From Burkholderiales bacterium (lineage in GTDB: Bacteria; Pseudomonadota; Gammaproteobacteria; Burkholderiales; Casimicrobiaceae), in assembly GCA_025354075.1 (NCBI GenBank), contig JANXNO010000445.1, positions 1 to 21,731 on the forward strand: a DNA stretch of 21,731 bases, written 5' to 3'. Shown here one piece after another: positions 1 through 10,066 of the stretch. The position numbers and the translations under genes were made by a program. The number at the start of each line of letters is the position of its first letter. Positions within the stretch are counted from its first letter, which is position 1. The notes under the pieces were generated by a model. The model was given only the letters and a program-made list of their open reading frames with translations, searched no databases and was not told where the DNA came from.

Positions 1-710
1 AACGCCTGTTTCGCAGTCGTGTCAAATTGGTACTGCATTGACTCAAGCATCAACGAGGCGATTTGATCAAGTTCCAGCGCTGAATAGTCTGGGAAGTCGA
101 TGTGGTGTGCGACCCGCGACGACATACCCGGATTCGACTCAAAGAAGCGGCTCATGCGATCCTTGTATCCTGCGAAAATGACCACCAGATCGTCACGGCT
201 GTTTTCCATCACCTGCAGCAGTATCTCGATAGCCTCTTGCCCGTAATCGCGTTCGTTTTCCGGGCGATACAAGTAGTACGCCTCGTCAATAAACAGCACG
301 CCACCCATCGCCTTTTTCAGGATTTCTTTGGTCTTGGGCGCGGTGTGCCCGATGTATTGCCCAACCAGATCGTCGCGCGTGACGGCGATCAGATGGCCTT
401 TGCGCACGTAACCCAACCGATGCAGGATGGACGCCATGCGCATCGCAACCGTCGTCTTGCCCGTACCGGGATTGCCGGTGAAGCTCATATGCAGGCTTGG
501 AGCACCGCTTGTGAATCCACGTTGCGCGCGTAACTTGTCGACTATCAGCAGCGCAGCAATGTCGCGAATGCGCGCCTTCACCGGAGCGAGACCGATCAAC
601 TCACGATCAAGTTGATCAAGTAGTTCCTTGATGCCCGATTCCGCCAGTGTTTCGCGAAGCGAGATGGGCGTCGCCTTCAGAGGCTCAGGTATGTGTTGCG
701 AATTGATCAT
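1..710 (-). CDS. cbbX: CbbX, red-type RuBisCO activase (AAA+), C-terminus cut off by window edge
   Basis: Reading the minus strand from the ATG at 710 gives 236 residues without a stop up to the window edge, so the C-terminus is missing. Visible AAA+ features are Walker [10 protein letters not shown] (residues 79-87), Walker B LFIDEA (139-144), a pore loop with Tyr119-Ile-Gly, and a putative arginine finger in the NPGMSSR segment (about Arg199). The family is a hexameric ATPase that threads the C-terminal tail of the RuBisCO large subunit through its pore and frees inhibitory sugar phosphates. It serves red-type (form IC/ID) RuBisCO, which matches the cbbL and cbbS genes just upstream on the same strand. 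The start has only a weak ribosome site (AGAGAA). A REP-like palindrome fills the gap to cbbS and could lower cbbX expression relative to cbbLS. The identification is firm; co-transcription is inferred. Confidence 0.93.
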   Translation of the reverse strand, partial: MINSQHIPEPLKATPISLRETLAESGIKELLDQLDRELIGLAPVKARIRDIAALLIVDKLRAQRGFTSGAPSLHMSFTGNPGTGKTTVAMRMASILHRLGYVRKGHLIAVTRDDLVGQYIGHTAPKTKEILKKAMGGVLFIDEAYYLYRPENERDYGQEAIEILLQVMENSRDDLVVIFAGYKDRMSRFFESNPGMSSRVAHHIDFPDYSALELDQIASLMLESMQYQFDTTAKQA

Positions 711-720
711 GAGGTTTCTC

Positions 721-788
721 TGTAGGAGCGGCTCTGCCACGACCTTGTATGGCGCAGCGATACGGGGGGCGGCGGAGCCGCTGCTACA
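721..788. repeat. REP-like palindromic repeat, copy 1 (cbbS-cbbX gap)
   Basis: A 68-base imperfect palindrome starts TGTAGGAGCGGCTC and ends GGAGCCGCTGCTACA. The type (TGTAGGAGCGGC...) is well known as a dispersed extragenic palindrome in several proteobacteria. A diverged relative with the same ends lies at 5054-5123. It sits inside the cbb operon between cbbS and cbbX, where an mRNA hairpin could affect transcript stability. Confidence 0.75.
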
Positions 789-802
789 AGACGTTTGCCA
801 CG

Positions 803-1222
803 CTAATACCGCGATCCCGCCGGATTGTTTTGCATGGCATAACTCTCAATCGAATAGCGCAACGTGCGGCCCGGTTTCTCGGTGCGAATCAACCGGAATC
901 CCGGTTCGTTCTCGGGCCGCTGCACGATGAACGAGAGCACCACGGACTCGGTGCCGTGCGTTGAGTCAAATGCCATTACGCGGATGTAATGCCTCGGAAA
1001 TGTTTTGCGACAAGCATTGATTTCCAGCAAGATCGCCGCTGCGTCACGAATGTCAAACATCGGGTTGCCGTACATGTCCCAGTAGGTATTGCGCGGATGC
1101 GGGTCGTCGGTGTATTCAATCGATACCGCCCAGCCTTTGCCAAGACAGTATTCGAGTTGCGCAGTGATTTGCTTGTCGGTCAGGTCGGGCAGAAAAGAAA
1201 AAGTGCCTTGAGTGATGCGCAT
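803..1222 (-). CDS. cbbS: RuBisCO small subunit, form IC
   Basis: This 139-residue protein matches form IC small chains: an N-terminal [16 protein letters not shown] start, the [24 protein letters not shown] core that contacts the large subunit, and a C-terminal extension (about residues 105-139). In red-type enzymes that extension forms a beta hairpin filling the central solvent channel. The small subunit is not catalytic but caps the L8S8 holoenzyme and affects rate and specificity. A ribosome site GGAGAA precedes the ATG at 1222, and only 24 bases separate it from the end of cbbL, so the two genes are surely co-transcribed. Nothing looks truncated. Confidence 0.96.
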   Translation of the reverse strand: MRITQGTFSFLPDLTDKQITAQLEYCLGKGWAVSIEYTDDPHPRNTYWDMYGNPMFDIRDAAAILLEINACRKTFPRHYIRVMAFDSTHGTESVVLSFIVQRPENEPGFRLIRTEKPGRTLRYSIESYAMQNNPAGSRY

Positions 1223-1246
1223 GTTGTTCTCCAGAATAGGCGAGGC

Positions 1247-2865
<1,619 letters not shown>

Positions 2866-3777
2866 GTGCGCAAATACACGCTCCGCCAAATCGACACATT
2901 TTGGGAAATTTGCCGCGATCTGTCCGTGTCGAGCGCGGCGACGCGCCTGCACATTACGCAGCCTGCCGTATCGATGCAGCTCAGGCAGCTTGAGGACGCT
3001 GTCGGCCTGCCGCTCACTGAACATGTGGGTCGCCGCATCAAACTGACTGCAGTGGGCGAAGAGTTTCGCCAGTATGCAAGCGACGCGATAGCACAGCTTC
3101 AGACGCTTGACGACGTCGTCAATCGCGCCCACGGCTTGCGCGGTGGCAGCGTTATCGTAGCTATCGTGAGCACAGCGAAATACTTTGTGCCAATGCTGCT
3201 CGTTCACTTTCGCCGCAAGCATCTGGGCATCACGATCAAGCTGCTGATTGACAACCGCGAGGCCATCATAGGTCGACTAGCGCGGAACGAAATCGATCTT
3301 GTGATCATGGGCCGCTCGCCCGACGAAATTGATTGCATCGCGCAACCGTTTGCGACTAATCCGCTTGGGATCGTGGCTGCGCCGGAGCATCCGTTGTCAC
3401 GACGCAAACGCGCGCCTTTGTCTATCCTGAAGGACGAACTATTCGTGGTGCGCGAAACGGGCTCCGGTACGCGGCAGGCAATGGATCGCTTCTTTGCGAA
3501 ACACAAAATGAAGTTGAACGTCGCGATGGAAATGCCGAGCAACGAAACCATCAAACAGGCCGTGATGGCAGGGATGGGGCTGTCGTTTTTGTCGGTGCGT
3601 ACGGTGCGTCATGAGCTGGCGTCAGGCCGACTGGCGCTGCTCGACATCGTCGGCCTGCCGATCATGCGCGACTGGTACGTGACACATTTGTCGAACAAAC
3701 GCTTGTCGCCCGCTGCGGTAGCTTTACGGGATTTTCTTCTGCGAGAGGGTGGCCCGCTGGTGGAGGTGTGGGCGTGA
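2866..3777 (+). CDS. cbbR: CbbR, LysR-type regulator of the cbb operon
   Basis: This 303-residue protein has a LysR N-terminal winged helix-turn-helix (about residues 1-60, with the typical VSSAATRLHITQPAVSMQLRQLE recognition region) and a C-terminal periplasmic-binding-like effector domain (about 90-295). The family senses Calvin-cycle or redox metabolites and activates cbb genes. Divergent placement next to cbbL is the classic cbbR arrangement, and the intergenic region carries suitable sites. The start is a GTG at 2866, since a stop occurs 19 bases upstream in frame and no ATG is available. No clear ribosome site is seen, so translation may be weak. The regulator could repress itself through the palindrome touching its start codon; that is inference. 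Confidence 0.93.
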   Translation: MRKYTLRQIDTFWEICRDLSVSSAATRLHITQPAVSMQLRQLEDAVGLPLTEHVGRRIKLTAVGEEFRQYASDAIAQLQTLDDVVNRAHGLRGGSVIVAIVSTAKYFVPMLLVHFRRKHLGITIKLLIDNREAIIGRLARNEIDLVIMGRSPDEIDCIAQPFATNPLGIVAAPEHPLSRRKRAPLSILKDELFVVRETGSGTRQAMDRFFAKHKMKLNVAMEMPSNETIKQAVMAGMGLSFLSVRTVRHELASGRLALLDIVGLPIMRDWYVTHLSNKRLSPAAVALRDFLLREGGPLVEVWA

Positions 3778-3813
3778 TGCGTCCGTACTGCGTCGCATTG
3801 CCATAATGCAGCT

Positions 3814-5058
3814 ATGAAAATTTATCAAGTCGGCGGCAGCGTTCGCGACAAACTGCTCGGCCTGCCCGCTGTAGATCGTGACTACGTGGTCGTTGGCGCG
3901 ACGGTGGACGAGATGCTTACGGCAGGTTATCAGCCAGTCGGCAAAGACTTCCCCGTATTTCTGCATCCCAAAACAAAAGAGGAATACGCGCTTGCACGTA
4001 CCGAACGCAAGAGCGGGCGCGGCTACACCGGATTTGCGTTTCAGGCTGACCCTGATGTGACGCTTGAAGAGGATTTGCTGCGTCGTGATTTGACGATTAA
4101 CGCGATGGCGGTTGATGCCGATGGCACGCTGATCGATCCCTACGGCGGCGCGAAGGACGTCGCCGTAAAAGTATTGCGCCACGTCAGCGATGCCTTCGCG
4201 GAAGACCCGTTGCGCGTGTTGCGTCTCGCTCGTTTTGCGGCGCGATTCACAGCGTTCACCGTCGCGCCAGAAACACTGACATTGTGCAAAAAACTGGTTG
4301 ATGAAAGCGAGGTGCGCGAGCTGGTCGCCGAGCGCGTTTGGCAGGAGATTTCGCGCGGGCTGATGGAGGCGCAGCCATCGCGCATGTTCGAGGTGTTGCG
4401 TGCCTGCGGTGCGCTGGCTGAGCTAGCGCCGGAGTTGGATCGCCTGTGGGGCGTACCGCAAAAAGCGCAGTGGCATCCCGAGATCGACACCGGCATTCAC
4501 ATCATGCAGGTGATCGACTATGCAGCCAATCGCAGGTGGCCGCTGGCGACACGGTTTGCGGCGCTGACGCACGATCTGGGCAAAGGTTTGACGCCCGCCG
4601 ACATCCTGCCCGCACATCATGCGCACGAGGCGAGCAGCGCGAAACGGGTGGCGGCGTTATGCGAGCGCTGGCGGGTGCCCCGAGACTGCACCGAGCTGGC
4701 GACGCACGTCGCGGCGGAGCACAACAATCTCGGCAAGCTGGCCGATATGCGGCCCGCGACAGTGCATGACGTACTGATGCGCTGCGACGTGATGCGGCGG
4801 CCAGAGCGCTTTGTGCAGATGCTGGATGCGTGTGAGGCGGACAAGTCGTCGCGGCGCGCTGTAGGGCTGCCTGAGAGCGCGGGCGAGCCCTTTGTAGCCC
4901 GGGCGCATGCTATGGCTGCGCTCGCAGCGATGCAGTCGGTGGACGCGGGTGCGGTGGCTGCGGCGATGGTGGCGCTTGGCAAGCCAGAGCGCATTGCCGA
5001 GGCGGTACGTGAGGCACGAATTGAGGCGATCCGGGTGGCACGAGCGCCGCTTCTGTAG
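3814..5058 (+). CDS. cca: Multifunctional CCA-adding tRNA nucleotidyltransferase
   Basis: The product (414 residues) adds and repairs the 3' CCA of tRNA in the cytoplasm. The class II nucleotidyltransferase head is clear: GGSVRD (residues 7-12), metal-binding DxD at Asp21/Asp23, ERKSGRGYTGF, and RRDLTINAMA (90-99), followed by EDPLRVLRLARFAARF. An HD phosphohydrolase domain follows, with LTHDLGKG at 251-258 and a later HVAAEH histidine motif, which matches the longer proteobacterial form with added phosphatase/phosphodiesterase activity. It begins 36 bases after cbbR and may share its transcript, though no functional link is known. Its stop codon is directly followed by a REP-like repeat. Complete and normal in length. 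Confidence 0.96.
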   Translation: MKIYQVGGSVRDKLLGLPAVDRDYVVVGATVDEMLTAGYQPVGKDFPVFLHPKTKEEYALARTERKSGRGYTGFAFQADPDVTLEEDLLRRDLTINAMAVDADGTLIDPYGGAKDVAVKVLRHVSDAFAEDPLRVLRLARFAARFTAFTVAPETLTLCKKLVDESEVRELVAERVWQEISRGLMEAQPSRMFEVLRACGALAELAPELDRLWGVPQKAQWHPEIDTGIHIMQVIDYAANRRWPLATRFAALTHDLGKGLTPADILPAHHAHEASSAKRVAALCERWRVPRDCTELATHVAAEHNNLGKLADMRPATVHDVLMRCDVMRRPERFVQMLDACEADKSSRRAVGLPESAGEPFVARAHAMAALAAMQSVDAGAVAAAMVALGKPERIAEAVREARIEAIRVARAPLL

Positions 5059-5123
5059 GAGGGGTTCCACCCCGACCGGTTGGCATGCAGGTCCACGGTT
5101 TTCGCGGTGGAATCGCGCCCACA
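5054..5123. repeat. REP-like palindromic repeat, copy 2 (end of cca)
   Basis: A 70-base element begins TGTAGGAGGGGTTCCACCCC and ends GCGGTGGAATCGCGCCCACA. It shares the TGTAGGAG...CGACC start and the (C)CACA end with copy 1 at 721-788. It overlaps the last codon of cca, so the cca stop codon lies within the repeat. Confidence 0.7.
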
Positions 5124-5144
5124 TTTAAGGCTCATACCCGCATT

Positions 5145-5266
5145 AGCTTTGCGCCGAAAAGCTTATTTAATGTGGGCTTAAACGCTAATTTGACCGATTA
5201 TCGACTTTAGCCGTTTATCCAGGCTAAGCCCAGTTCGGTTAGGGCTTTCAGAAAAAAGCTGAAAGC
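5145..5266. repeat. Nested-palindrome interspersed element, copy A
   Basis: The element runs from AGCTTT (5145) to CTGAAAGC (5266). It contains an 8-base inverted pair TGGGCTTA (5173-5180) / TAAGCCCA (5225-5232), an inner CGAT-T-ATCG (5195-5203), and a distal hairpin GCTTTCAG-N7-CTGAAAGC (5244-5266). The same order of elements, with sequence similarity throughout, occurs at 9834-9959 (copy B). It lies between cca and the convergent hydrolase gene, where the distal hairpin might also stop transcription. Confidence 0.7.
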
Positions 5267-5271
5267 AATTT

Positions 5272-6123
5272 TCAACCCTGCAACCGACTCGCCACCCTCC
5301 CGAAAAGCGCTGAGTCCGCACGCGTCAATTCATCAATAATGGTGAAGTGATTGAGCCCGGGAATCTCCCACTCGATCACATCCTTCCAGCAGGTGCCGAG
5401 CAACTGGTTTTGTCGTGGAAACTCTTCCAGCTCTGCGCCGCCGACCGCTGCGGTCAATTCGCAATCGACGCGGCGCTCGCGATAGGCCGGGCTCATTGCC
5501 AATGCCTCAACGTTGGTCAGCTTAAGTGCTTCGTTCAAATAAATCGGCACCAGCGGTTCGAGGTCAAACAGTCCGCTGATGGCCGTTGCCGACACGAACG
5601 GCGTGGCAGGCAGACGATGCGTCGTCCAGTCAACCGTCATGCACCACGCGGTGAGATGTCCGCCCGCTGAGTGGCCCGCGAGCGTGAGTTTTTCGCGGTT
5701 CAGATCGAGTCCGGCAGCGGCCTTCCACACATAGCTCACGGCTGCTTCGATCTCGCCCGCAATGCCGCGTATGGTCGTCTGCGGGCACAGCGTGTAACCA
5801 ACGATGACCGCTGCCATGCCGTTGGCCACGAACGGCGCAGCGATCACGCTCCAGTCGTCTTTCGACAGGCGCTGCCAGTAGCCGCCGTGAATGAAGATCA
5901 GCGCAGGCCAGCCGCTGGCGGGTGGGGTGCCCTTCGGCGTGAAAACGTCAAGCGTGTTGCGTGCAAGCGGGCCGTACACCGCATCGCGAACGCCGGAGGA
6001 TTCATCGCGAACGCGCTGACTTTCATGTTGCCAGCGCGGCAGCAAAGTGTCCGCCCAGTTGGGCACAGCGGCACCGTTGTTGTAGCGTCGCGCAAGCTCG
6101 TCAAGGGGCAAGTCAGGAACCAT
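5272..6123 (-). CDS. Alpha/beta hydrolase, arylformamidase (kynurenine formamidase)-like
   Basis: The protein (283 residues) has the alpha/beta hydrolase fold: oxyanion motif HGGYWQ (residues 79-84), nucleophile elbow GHSAGGH with Ser152, and a C-terminal catalytic His259 in GLNHF. HGGYW and the overall layout are typical of the arylformamidase/esterase group, whose best-known member hydrolyses N-formylkynurenine in tryptophan breakdown. No kynurenine-pathway genes are nearby, so the true substrate is open. I place the start at the ATG at 6123. The longer reading to 6159 would encode IPAFAGMTG, which is the usual translation of the dispersed palindrome there and is not protein-conserved. No clear ribosome site was found. 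Confidence 0.85.
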   Translation of the reverse strand: MVPDLPLDELARRYNNGAAVPNWADTLLPRWQHESQRVRDESSGVRDAVYGPLARNTLDVFTPKGTPPASGWPALIFIHGGYWQRLSKDDWSVIAAPFVANGMAAVIVGYTLCPQTTIRGIAGEIEAAVSYVWKAAAGLDLNREKLTLAGHSAGGHLTAWCMTVDWTTHRLPATPFVSATAISGLFDLEPLVPIYLNEALKLTNVEALAMSPAYRERRVDCELTAAVGGAELEEFPRQNQLLGTCWKDVIEWEIPGLNHFTIIDELTRADSALFGRVASRLQG

Positions 6124-6136
6124 CAAATCACCTGTC

Positions 6137-6156
6137 ATTCCCGCGAAGGCGGGAAT
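6137..6156. repeat. dRS3-like 20-base palindrome
   Basis: ATTCCC followed by an 8-base middle and GGGAAT forms the 20-base inverted repeat known as dRS3 in Neisseria and common in other proteobacteria. It lies 14 bases upstream of the chosen start of the hydrolase gene and creates a false N-terminal extension of that frame. Confidence 0.8.
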
Positions 6157-6242
6157 CAAGCGCCTAACTGTATGCGAAGCAGCGATTTATCGCTAGCGTC
6201 AGCCTGAATTGCCGCCGCTGTGACTATGACAACTGCGGGCGG

Positions 6243-7133
6243 TCAATGCGCGCTCTGCTTGGGGTCACCACTGAATATCGCCAGCAAGCTGGCGCTCACA
6301 ATAAACGCGCCACCGAGCAACGTGCTCTGCGTGATCGTCGCTGCGCCGCCTAGCCACGAGCTTAGCGTTGCCACCAAAATCTCCGCAAGCATCAGCGTCG
6401 ACAGCACGTTGGCGGGTAAGCGCGATGCAGCGTATTGCAGCGCGAGGTTGCCGACCAGCACAAACGCGGTGAACAGCGCGATGCCGAGCCACGCGATGGG
6501 TTGCGGCGCGAGCGTCAGCGGCTTGCCCAGCAACGCCAATGAAGCAATAACCATCGGCGCGATGATCACCGCACCGATGAACATGCCGAGCGCGCGCGCC
6601 TCTTGTGGCGTTGCCGAATATTTGCGCAAGATCACGTTGTTCAAGCCGAAGAAAAATCCGCCGGCGACTGCGAGCCAATCGGCCCACGAGTCCGGAATCG
6701 GAAATCGCAATTCGCCGTTACCGAGCACCAGCGCCGCGCCGATCAGGGCGAGCGCGGTCCGCGCCAGCGCGGCAGGCGTGATGCGCTCGGCCAGCAACCA
6801 GCGCGCGAGCAGCACCACCCACATCGGCATCAAATAAAACAGTAGGACCGCACGCACCACGTCCCCCGTTGCCAGCGCGGTGTTGAAGCAGGCGTTGGTC
6901 ATGCCCGAGGCAATCACCAGCCAGCCCAGCGTGGCGCGGTGTTGCCACAACAATTTTGCCGAACCGGGTCGTGCGATGAGCACCGCAACGGCACAGGCCG
7001 CAAACACAAACCACGTCGCCCACAGCGAGGGAATACCGCGCGCTTCAAGCCAACGGAGGGGATACCAGGAAAGCCCCCAGATGGAGGCATTGATGAGCGC
7101 GCCGAGGGCCGCTACGAACGAAAGATGCTGCAT
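6243..7133 (-). CDS. EamA/DMT-family inner-membrane transporter
   Basis: This protein of 296 residues is made almost wholly of hydrophobic segments, consistent with about ten transmembrane helices in two EamA repeats. Recognisable pieces are the N-terminal ALINASIWGLSWYPLRWLE and the second-repeat FFFGLNNVILRKYS stretch. The drug/metabolite superfamily exports amino acids, nucleosides or metabolites; nothing here fixes the substrate. The ATG at 7133 (MQHLSFVAALG) fits the start of the first helix, while the longer reading to 7262 would run through a dispersed repeat and add an Arg-rich leader. It lies 119 bases upstream of the hydrolase gene start, on the same strand. Confidence 0.87.
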   Translation of the reverse strand: MQHLSFVAALGALINASIWGLSWYPLRWLEARGIPSLWATWFVFAACAVAVLIARPGSAKLLWQHRATLGWLVIASGMTNACFNTALATGDVVRAVLLFYLMPMWVVLLARWLLAERITPAALARTALALIGAALVLGNGELRFPIPDSWADWLAVAGGFFFGLNNVILRKYSATPQEARALGMFIGAVIIAPMVIASLALLGKPLTLAPQPIAWLGIALFTAFVLVGNLALQYAASRLPANVLSTLMLAEILVATLSSWLGGAATITQSTLLGGAFIVSASLLAIFSGDPKQSAH

Positions 7134-7167
7134 GCGGCGATTATGCCGGGGCGGTGTGATGGCCGTT

Positions 7168-7258
7168 GTGTAGGGTGCGCACAAAATGCGCACCTCGTTG
7201 CAGGCGTGACCGTTATCGGTAGACGCGCCGTCGGTGCGCGCTCGGGCGCACACCCTAC
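7168..7258. repeat. GTAGGGTGCGC-type inverted repeat
   Basis: GTAGGGTGCGC at 7170-7180 is mirrored by GCGCACACCCTAC at 7246-7258. Inside the left arm is a hairpin GGTGCGCA-N5-TGCGCACC (7174-7194). It resembles the TAGGGTGGGCAAC family of dispersed repeats, another member of which lies after rpoH at 18075-18100. Confidence 0.6.
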
Positions 7259-7271
7259 GCACTAAGTTACA

Positions 7272-7850
7272 TCACGCCGCCCGCATCGCTTTCTTGTGCG
7301 TCTTCGCGAGCGCTTGCAGGTATTCCATCTGGTCGGCGAGGATATGACGGTTGGCGAGAATCATCTTCTCGCTTTTGACCGGGCGGTAAGGCACATAGAG
7401 CAGACGAATGCCCGCCTGCTCTGGGGTGCGTCCGGCTTTGCTTAGATTGCAATCGCGACACGCGGTGACGCAGTTTTCCCACGTGTCCTTGCCGTTTTGT
7501 GAGCGCGGAATGATGTGATCGCGCGTCAATTCACTCTCCGCAAATTCGTCGCCGCAGTAACCACACAGATGGCGGTCTCGTGAAAAAAGCAGGCGGTTGT
7601 CGCGTCCGGGCAGCGCCGAAACGGGGCTCCAGGTGCTGTGTTTGTGCTCGCCGTCGCAGGCGATGATGGACGCAACTTCGATCACGCTGCGTTCGCCGCT
7701 TTTGCGTTGAATGCCGCCACGAAAGGTGAAAATAACTTGGCCCAAAGACCACACCACGCCGCCGCGTGCGTATTGGGAAACTGCATTTTCGGGCGTCATC
7801 CAGCCCTTCGGCTGACCGCCGGAATCAAGTGCCAAAATCGCTAACGACAT
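7272..7850 (-). CDS. HNH endonuclease family protein
   Basis: This 192-residue protein carries a zinc-stabilised HNH (beta-beta-alpha-metal) nuclease core: Cys96-x2-Cys99 (CGYCG), the catalytic Asp111-His112 in TRDHIIPRSQNG, Asn126 in TWENCVTAC, and Cys131-x2-Cys134. The N-terminal 90 residues form a separate mixed domain of unknown role. Stand-alone HNH proteins of this shape are common on proteobacterial chromosomes, so it need not belong to a restriction or mobile system. A good ribosome site (GCAGGAAA) precedes the ATG at 7850. No methyltransferase or intron structure is found beside it. Substrate and biological role are unknown. Confidence 0.88.
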   Translation of the reverse strand: MSLAILALDSGGQPKGWMTPENAVSQYARGGVVWSLGQVIFTFRGGIQRKSGERSVIEVASIIACDGEHKHSTWSPVSALPGRDNRLLFSRDRHLCGYCGDEFAESELTRDHIIPRSQNGKDTWENCVTACRDCNLSKAGRTPEQAGIRLLYVPYRPVKSEKMILANRHILADQMEYLQALAKTHKKAMRAA

Positions 7851-7994
7851 CGGTTTCCTGCTCCCCTAGGCAACTGACACCGAATACGCAAATAACGTAT
7901 CGGGAGCGCCTTGGAATCGTAACTTACCACGAATTGGTTACTGTTGCTCGCGCCCCGCGCGTGCAAGCGCCAACCTGCGCGACGTTAAGCGAAC

Positions 7995-9785
7995 TTAGTG
8001 TTGCAGTTGCAGCGACGCCAGACGGCTATAAAGTGGCGAATTCACCATCAATTCCGCATGGGTGCCCTGCGCGATCACGCGGCCTTCGTCGATGACGACG
8101 ATGCGGTCGGCGCTTTGCACGGTGGACAGGCGGTGCGCGATGATCAGCGTGGTGTGTTTGCGGGCAAGGCGTTCGATGGCGTCTGTGACCAGCACTTCGC
8201 TTTCGGCGTCGAGCGCGCTGGTGGCTTCATCAAGCAGCAGCACCGGACGATCTGCGAGGATGGCGCGGGCGATGGCTACGCGCTGGCGTTGGCCGCCTGA
8301 TAAACGCACGCCGCGTTCGCCGAGTTCTGTGTCTAAGCCGTTCGGTAAACCATGGGCGAATTCCGTCACGTGTGCCGCGTCGCAGGCGGCGCGCACGTCG
8401 GCGTGCGACGCTTTCAAGTCGCCGTAGCGCACGTTCTCTGCCACGCTGCCGGAAAAGATAACCGGGTCTTGCGAGACCAGTGCAAAGCGTTCACGCAGCG
8501 CGTTGAGATCGGCTGATTTCACGTCGACGCCGTCGATTGAAATGGTGCCCGCTTTCGGGTCGTAGAACCGCAGCAACAGTTGAAACACCGTGCTCTTGCC
8601 CGCGCCGCTTGGGCCGACCAGTGCGACGACCTCGCCCGGTCTTACAGATAACGAAAAGTCTGTGAGTGCTTCCGACTGCGGACGCGTTGGATAGCTAAAT
8701 GTGACGTGGTCGAACACGATGTCGCCGCGTGCATCTTTGCCCGTCGGCAACGCAACCGGATGCGCGGGTGCTGCAATTTCTGTGGGCGTCGCCAGCAATT
8801 CGCGGATGCGTTCACTCGCACCCGACGCGCGCTTCAACTGGCCGAACACTTCAGAAATCGCGCCCGTAGCAGTGGCCACCATGACGGCATAAAACACGAA
8901 TGCAGACAGTTGTCCCGCGGTCATTTTTCCTGCCAAAACCTCATGGCCACCAAGCCACAAAATGATCGACACAGCCGTGAACGCGAGCACGATCACTATC
9001 GCCGCGAGGGACGCGCTGGTGCGTTCGCGCTCGGCCGCATTGGCGAAAAGTTCATTGATGCGATCCGAAAAACGCTTCTGCTCAAAATCCTCGCGCGCAT
9101 ACGCCTGCACGGTGCGCACCGCGTGAATCGTCTCGTCGCCACGCGCCATCGCGTCAGCCAACCGATCCTGACTAATCTTTGCCAGCTTGCGCACTTTTTT
9201 GCCAAGCAACATGACCGGGATAATCACAATCGGGATACCGAACAATACATAGACCAGCAGCTTCGGGGACGTGATCGCAAGCATCACCAAGCCCCCCAAC
9301 AGCAGCACAGCATTGCGCAACGCAAACGAAAACGCGCTGGTCACCACACCTTCGAGCACCTGCGTGTCGTTCGACAAACGCGACAGCACATCTCCGACGC
9401 GCTGCTGCTCGAAAAATGCCGGCGACAGCGTGAGCAGATGCGCATAAATTTTCTGGCGGATGTCATTGACGACGCGGTTATTGACCCACGCGATGTTCGA
9501 GTAGCGCACGTAAACGCCGATGCCTTGGGCGAGCGCGAGTCCGACCATGATCATCAAAATGTTGTCGAGTTCGCCCGTACTGCCCGCAGCGAAGCCCTGG
9601 TCGATCACGCGCTTCAAGCCCTCGCCAATCGCAAGCACCGCGCCGGCAGCAAGCGCCAACCCAAGCATCGCCCAGGCGACGCGCCGCCAGTACGGTCGCA
9701 CGAACGGCCACATGAACTGGATGACGGCCGCGCGGGAATTGGCAGCATTGATGGGCAGGGAGGGGGCGGGGATTTCGTTAGGCAC
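7995..9785 (-). CDS. MsbA-like ABC transporter, fused permease and ATPase
   Basis: The protein is 596 residues, the normal length for an ABCB-type half transporter that works as a homodimer in the inner membrane. The N-terminal 320 residues hold six predicted membrane helices. The ATPase part shows Walker A GPSGAGKST (391-399), Q-loop Gln439, signature LSGGQ (495-499), Walker B VLLLDEATSALD (about 515-526) and switch His551. The group exports lipids, lipid A precursors or drugs; the sequence resembles the MsbA-related branch but the cargo cannot be read. The start is a GTG at 9785 with a poor ribosome site. An ATG 24 codons in (MWPFVRPYWRR) is an alternative, so the exact N-terminus is uncertain. 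Confidence 0.93.
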   Translation of the reverse strand: MPNEIPAPSLPINAANSRAAVIQFMWPFVRPYWRRVAWAMLGLALAAGAVLAIGEGLKRVIDQGFAAGSTGELDNILMIMVGLALAQGIGVYVRYSNIAWVNNRVVNDIRQKIYAHLLTLSPAFFEQQRVGDVLSRLSNDTQVLEGVVTSAFSFALRNAVLLLGGLVMLAITSPKLLVYVLFGIPIVIIPVMLLGKKVRKLAKISQDRLADAMARGDETIHAVRTVQAYAREDFEQKRFSDRINELFANAAERERTSASLAAIVIVLAFTAVSIILWLGGHEVLAGKMTAGQLSAFVFYAVMVATATGAISEVFGQLKRASGASERIRELLATPTEIAAPAHPVALPTGKDARGDIVFDHVTFSYPTRPQSEALTDFSLSVRPGEVVALVGPSGAGKSTVFQLLLRFYDPKAGTISIDGVDVKSADLNALRERFALVSQDPVIFSGSVAENVRYGDLKASHADVRAACDAAHVTEFAHGLPNGLDTELGERGVRLSGGQRQRVAIARAILADRPVLLLDEATSALDAESEVLVTDAIERLARKHTTLIIAHRLSTVQSADRIVVIDEGRVIAQGTHAELMVNSPLYSRLASLQLQH

Positions 9786-9833
9786 GCAGAGGATTTGTGG
9801 GCGGATTCTGGATTTGAAAGCGGGTTGCTGAGG

Positions 9834-9959
9834 CTGACAGCTTTTTACTGAAAACTAGATTTCATATGGGCTTAGCTGCATAAATAGCGATTTATCGACT
9901 TTTGCCATATATGCCCGTTATGCCCAGCATCAATCGGCATTAAAGAAAAAAGCTGTCAG
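9834..9959. repeat. Nested-palindrome interspersed element, copy B
   Basis: This 126-base element is bounded by perfect 13-base inverted ends, CTGACAGCTTTTT (9834-9846) and AAAAAGCTGTCAG (9947-9959). Inside are TGGGCTTA (9867-9874) / TATGCCCA (9919-9926) and a central CGAT-TT-ATCG (9888-9897). It aligns along its length with copy A at 5145-5266. No flanking target duplication is evident and no coding potential was seen. The size and ends resemble a MITE, but the nested stems also suit a structured RNA or protein-binding cruciform. Confidence 0.72.
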
Positions 9960-10066
9960 TACAATTGACATTGTGAGGCGTCGAAAAACCCAAGCCAGTT
10001 GACAGCGAACGCCCGCATAATCCCGTCCATTGGCGTGGGCATCCGCTCACGAAAGGAGGAGATTTC

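Noticed and set aside
6124..6159. N-terminal extension IPAFAGMTG on the hydrolase
   Set aside because: It is a translation of the dRS3-like palindrome and is a common artefact of such repeats.
8706..9851. Plus-strand open frame of 381 codons opposite the ABC transporter
   Set aside because: It lies over a firmly identified transporter gene; its product is Arg/His-rich without any domain, as expected for a G+C-rich shadow frame.
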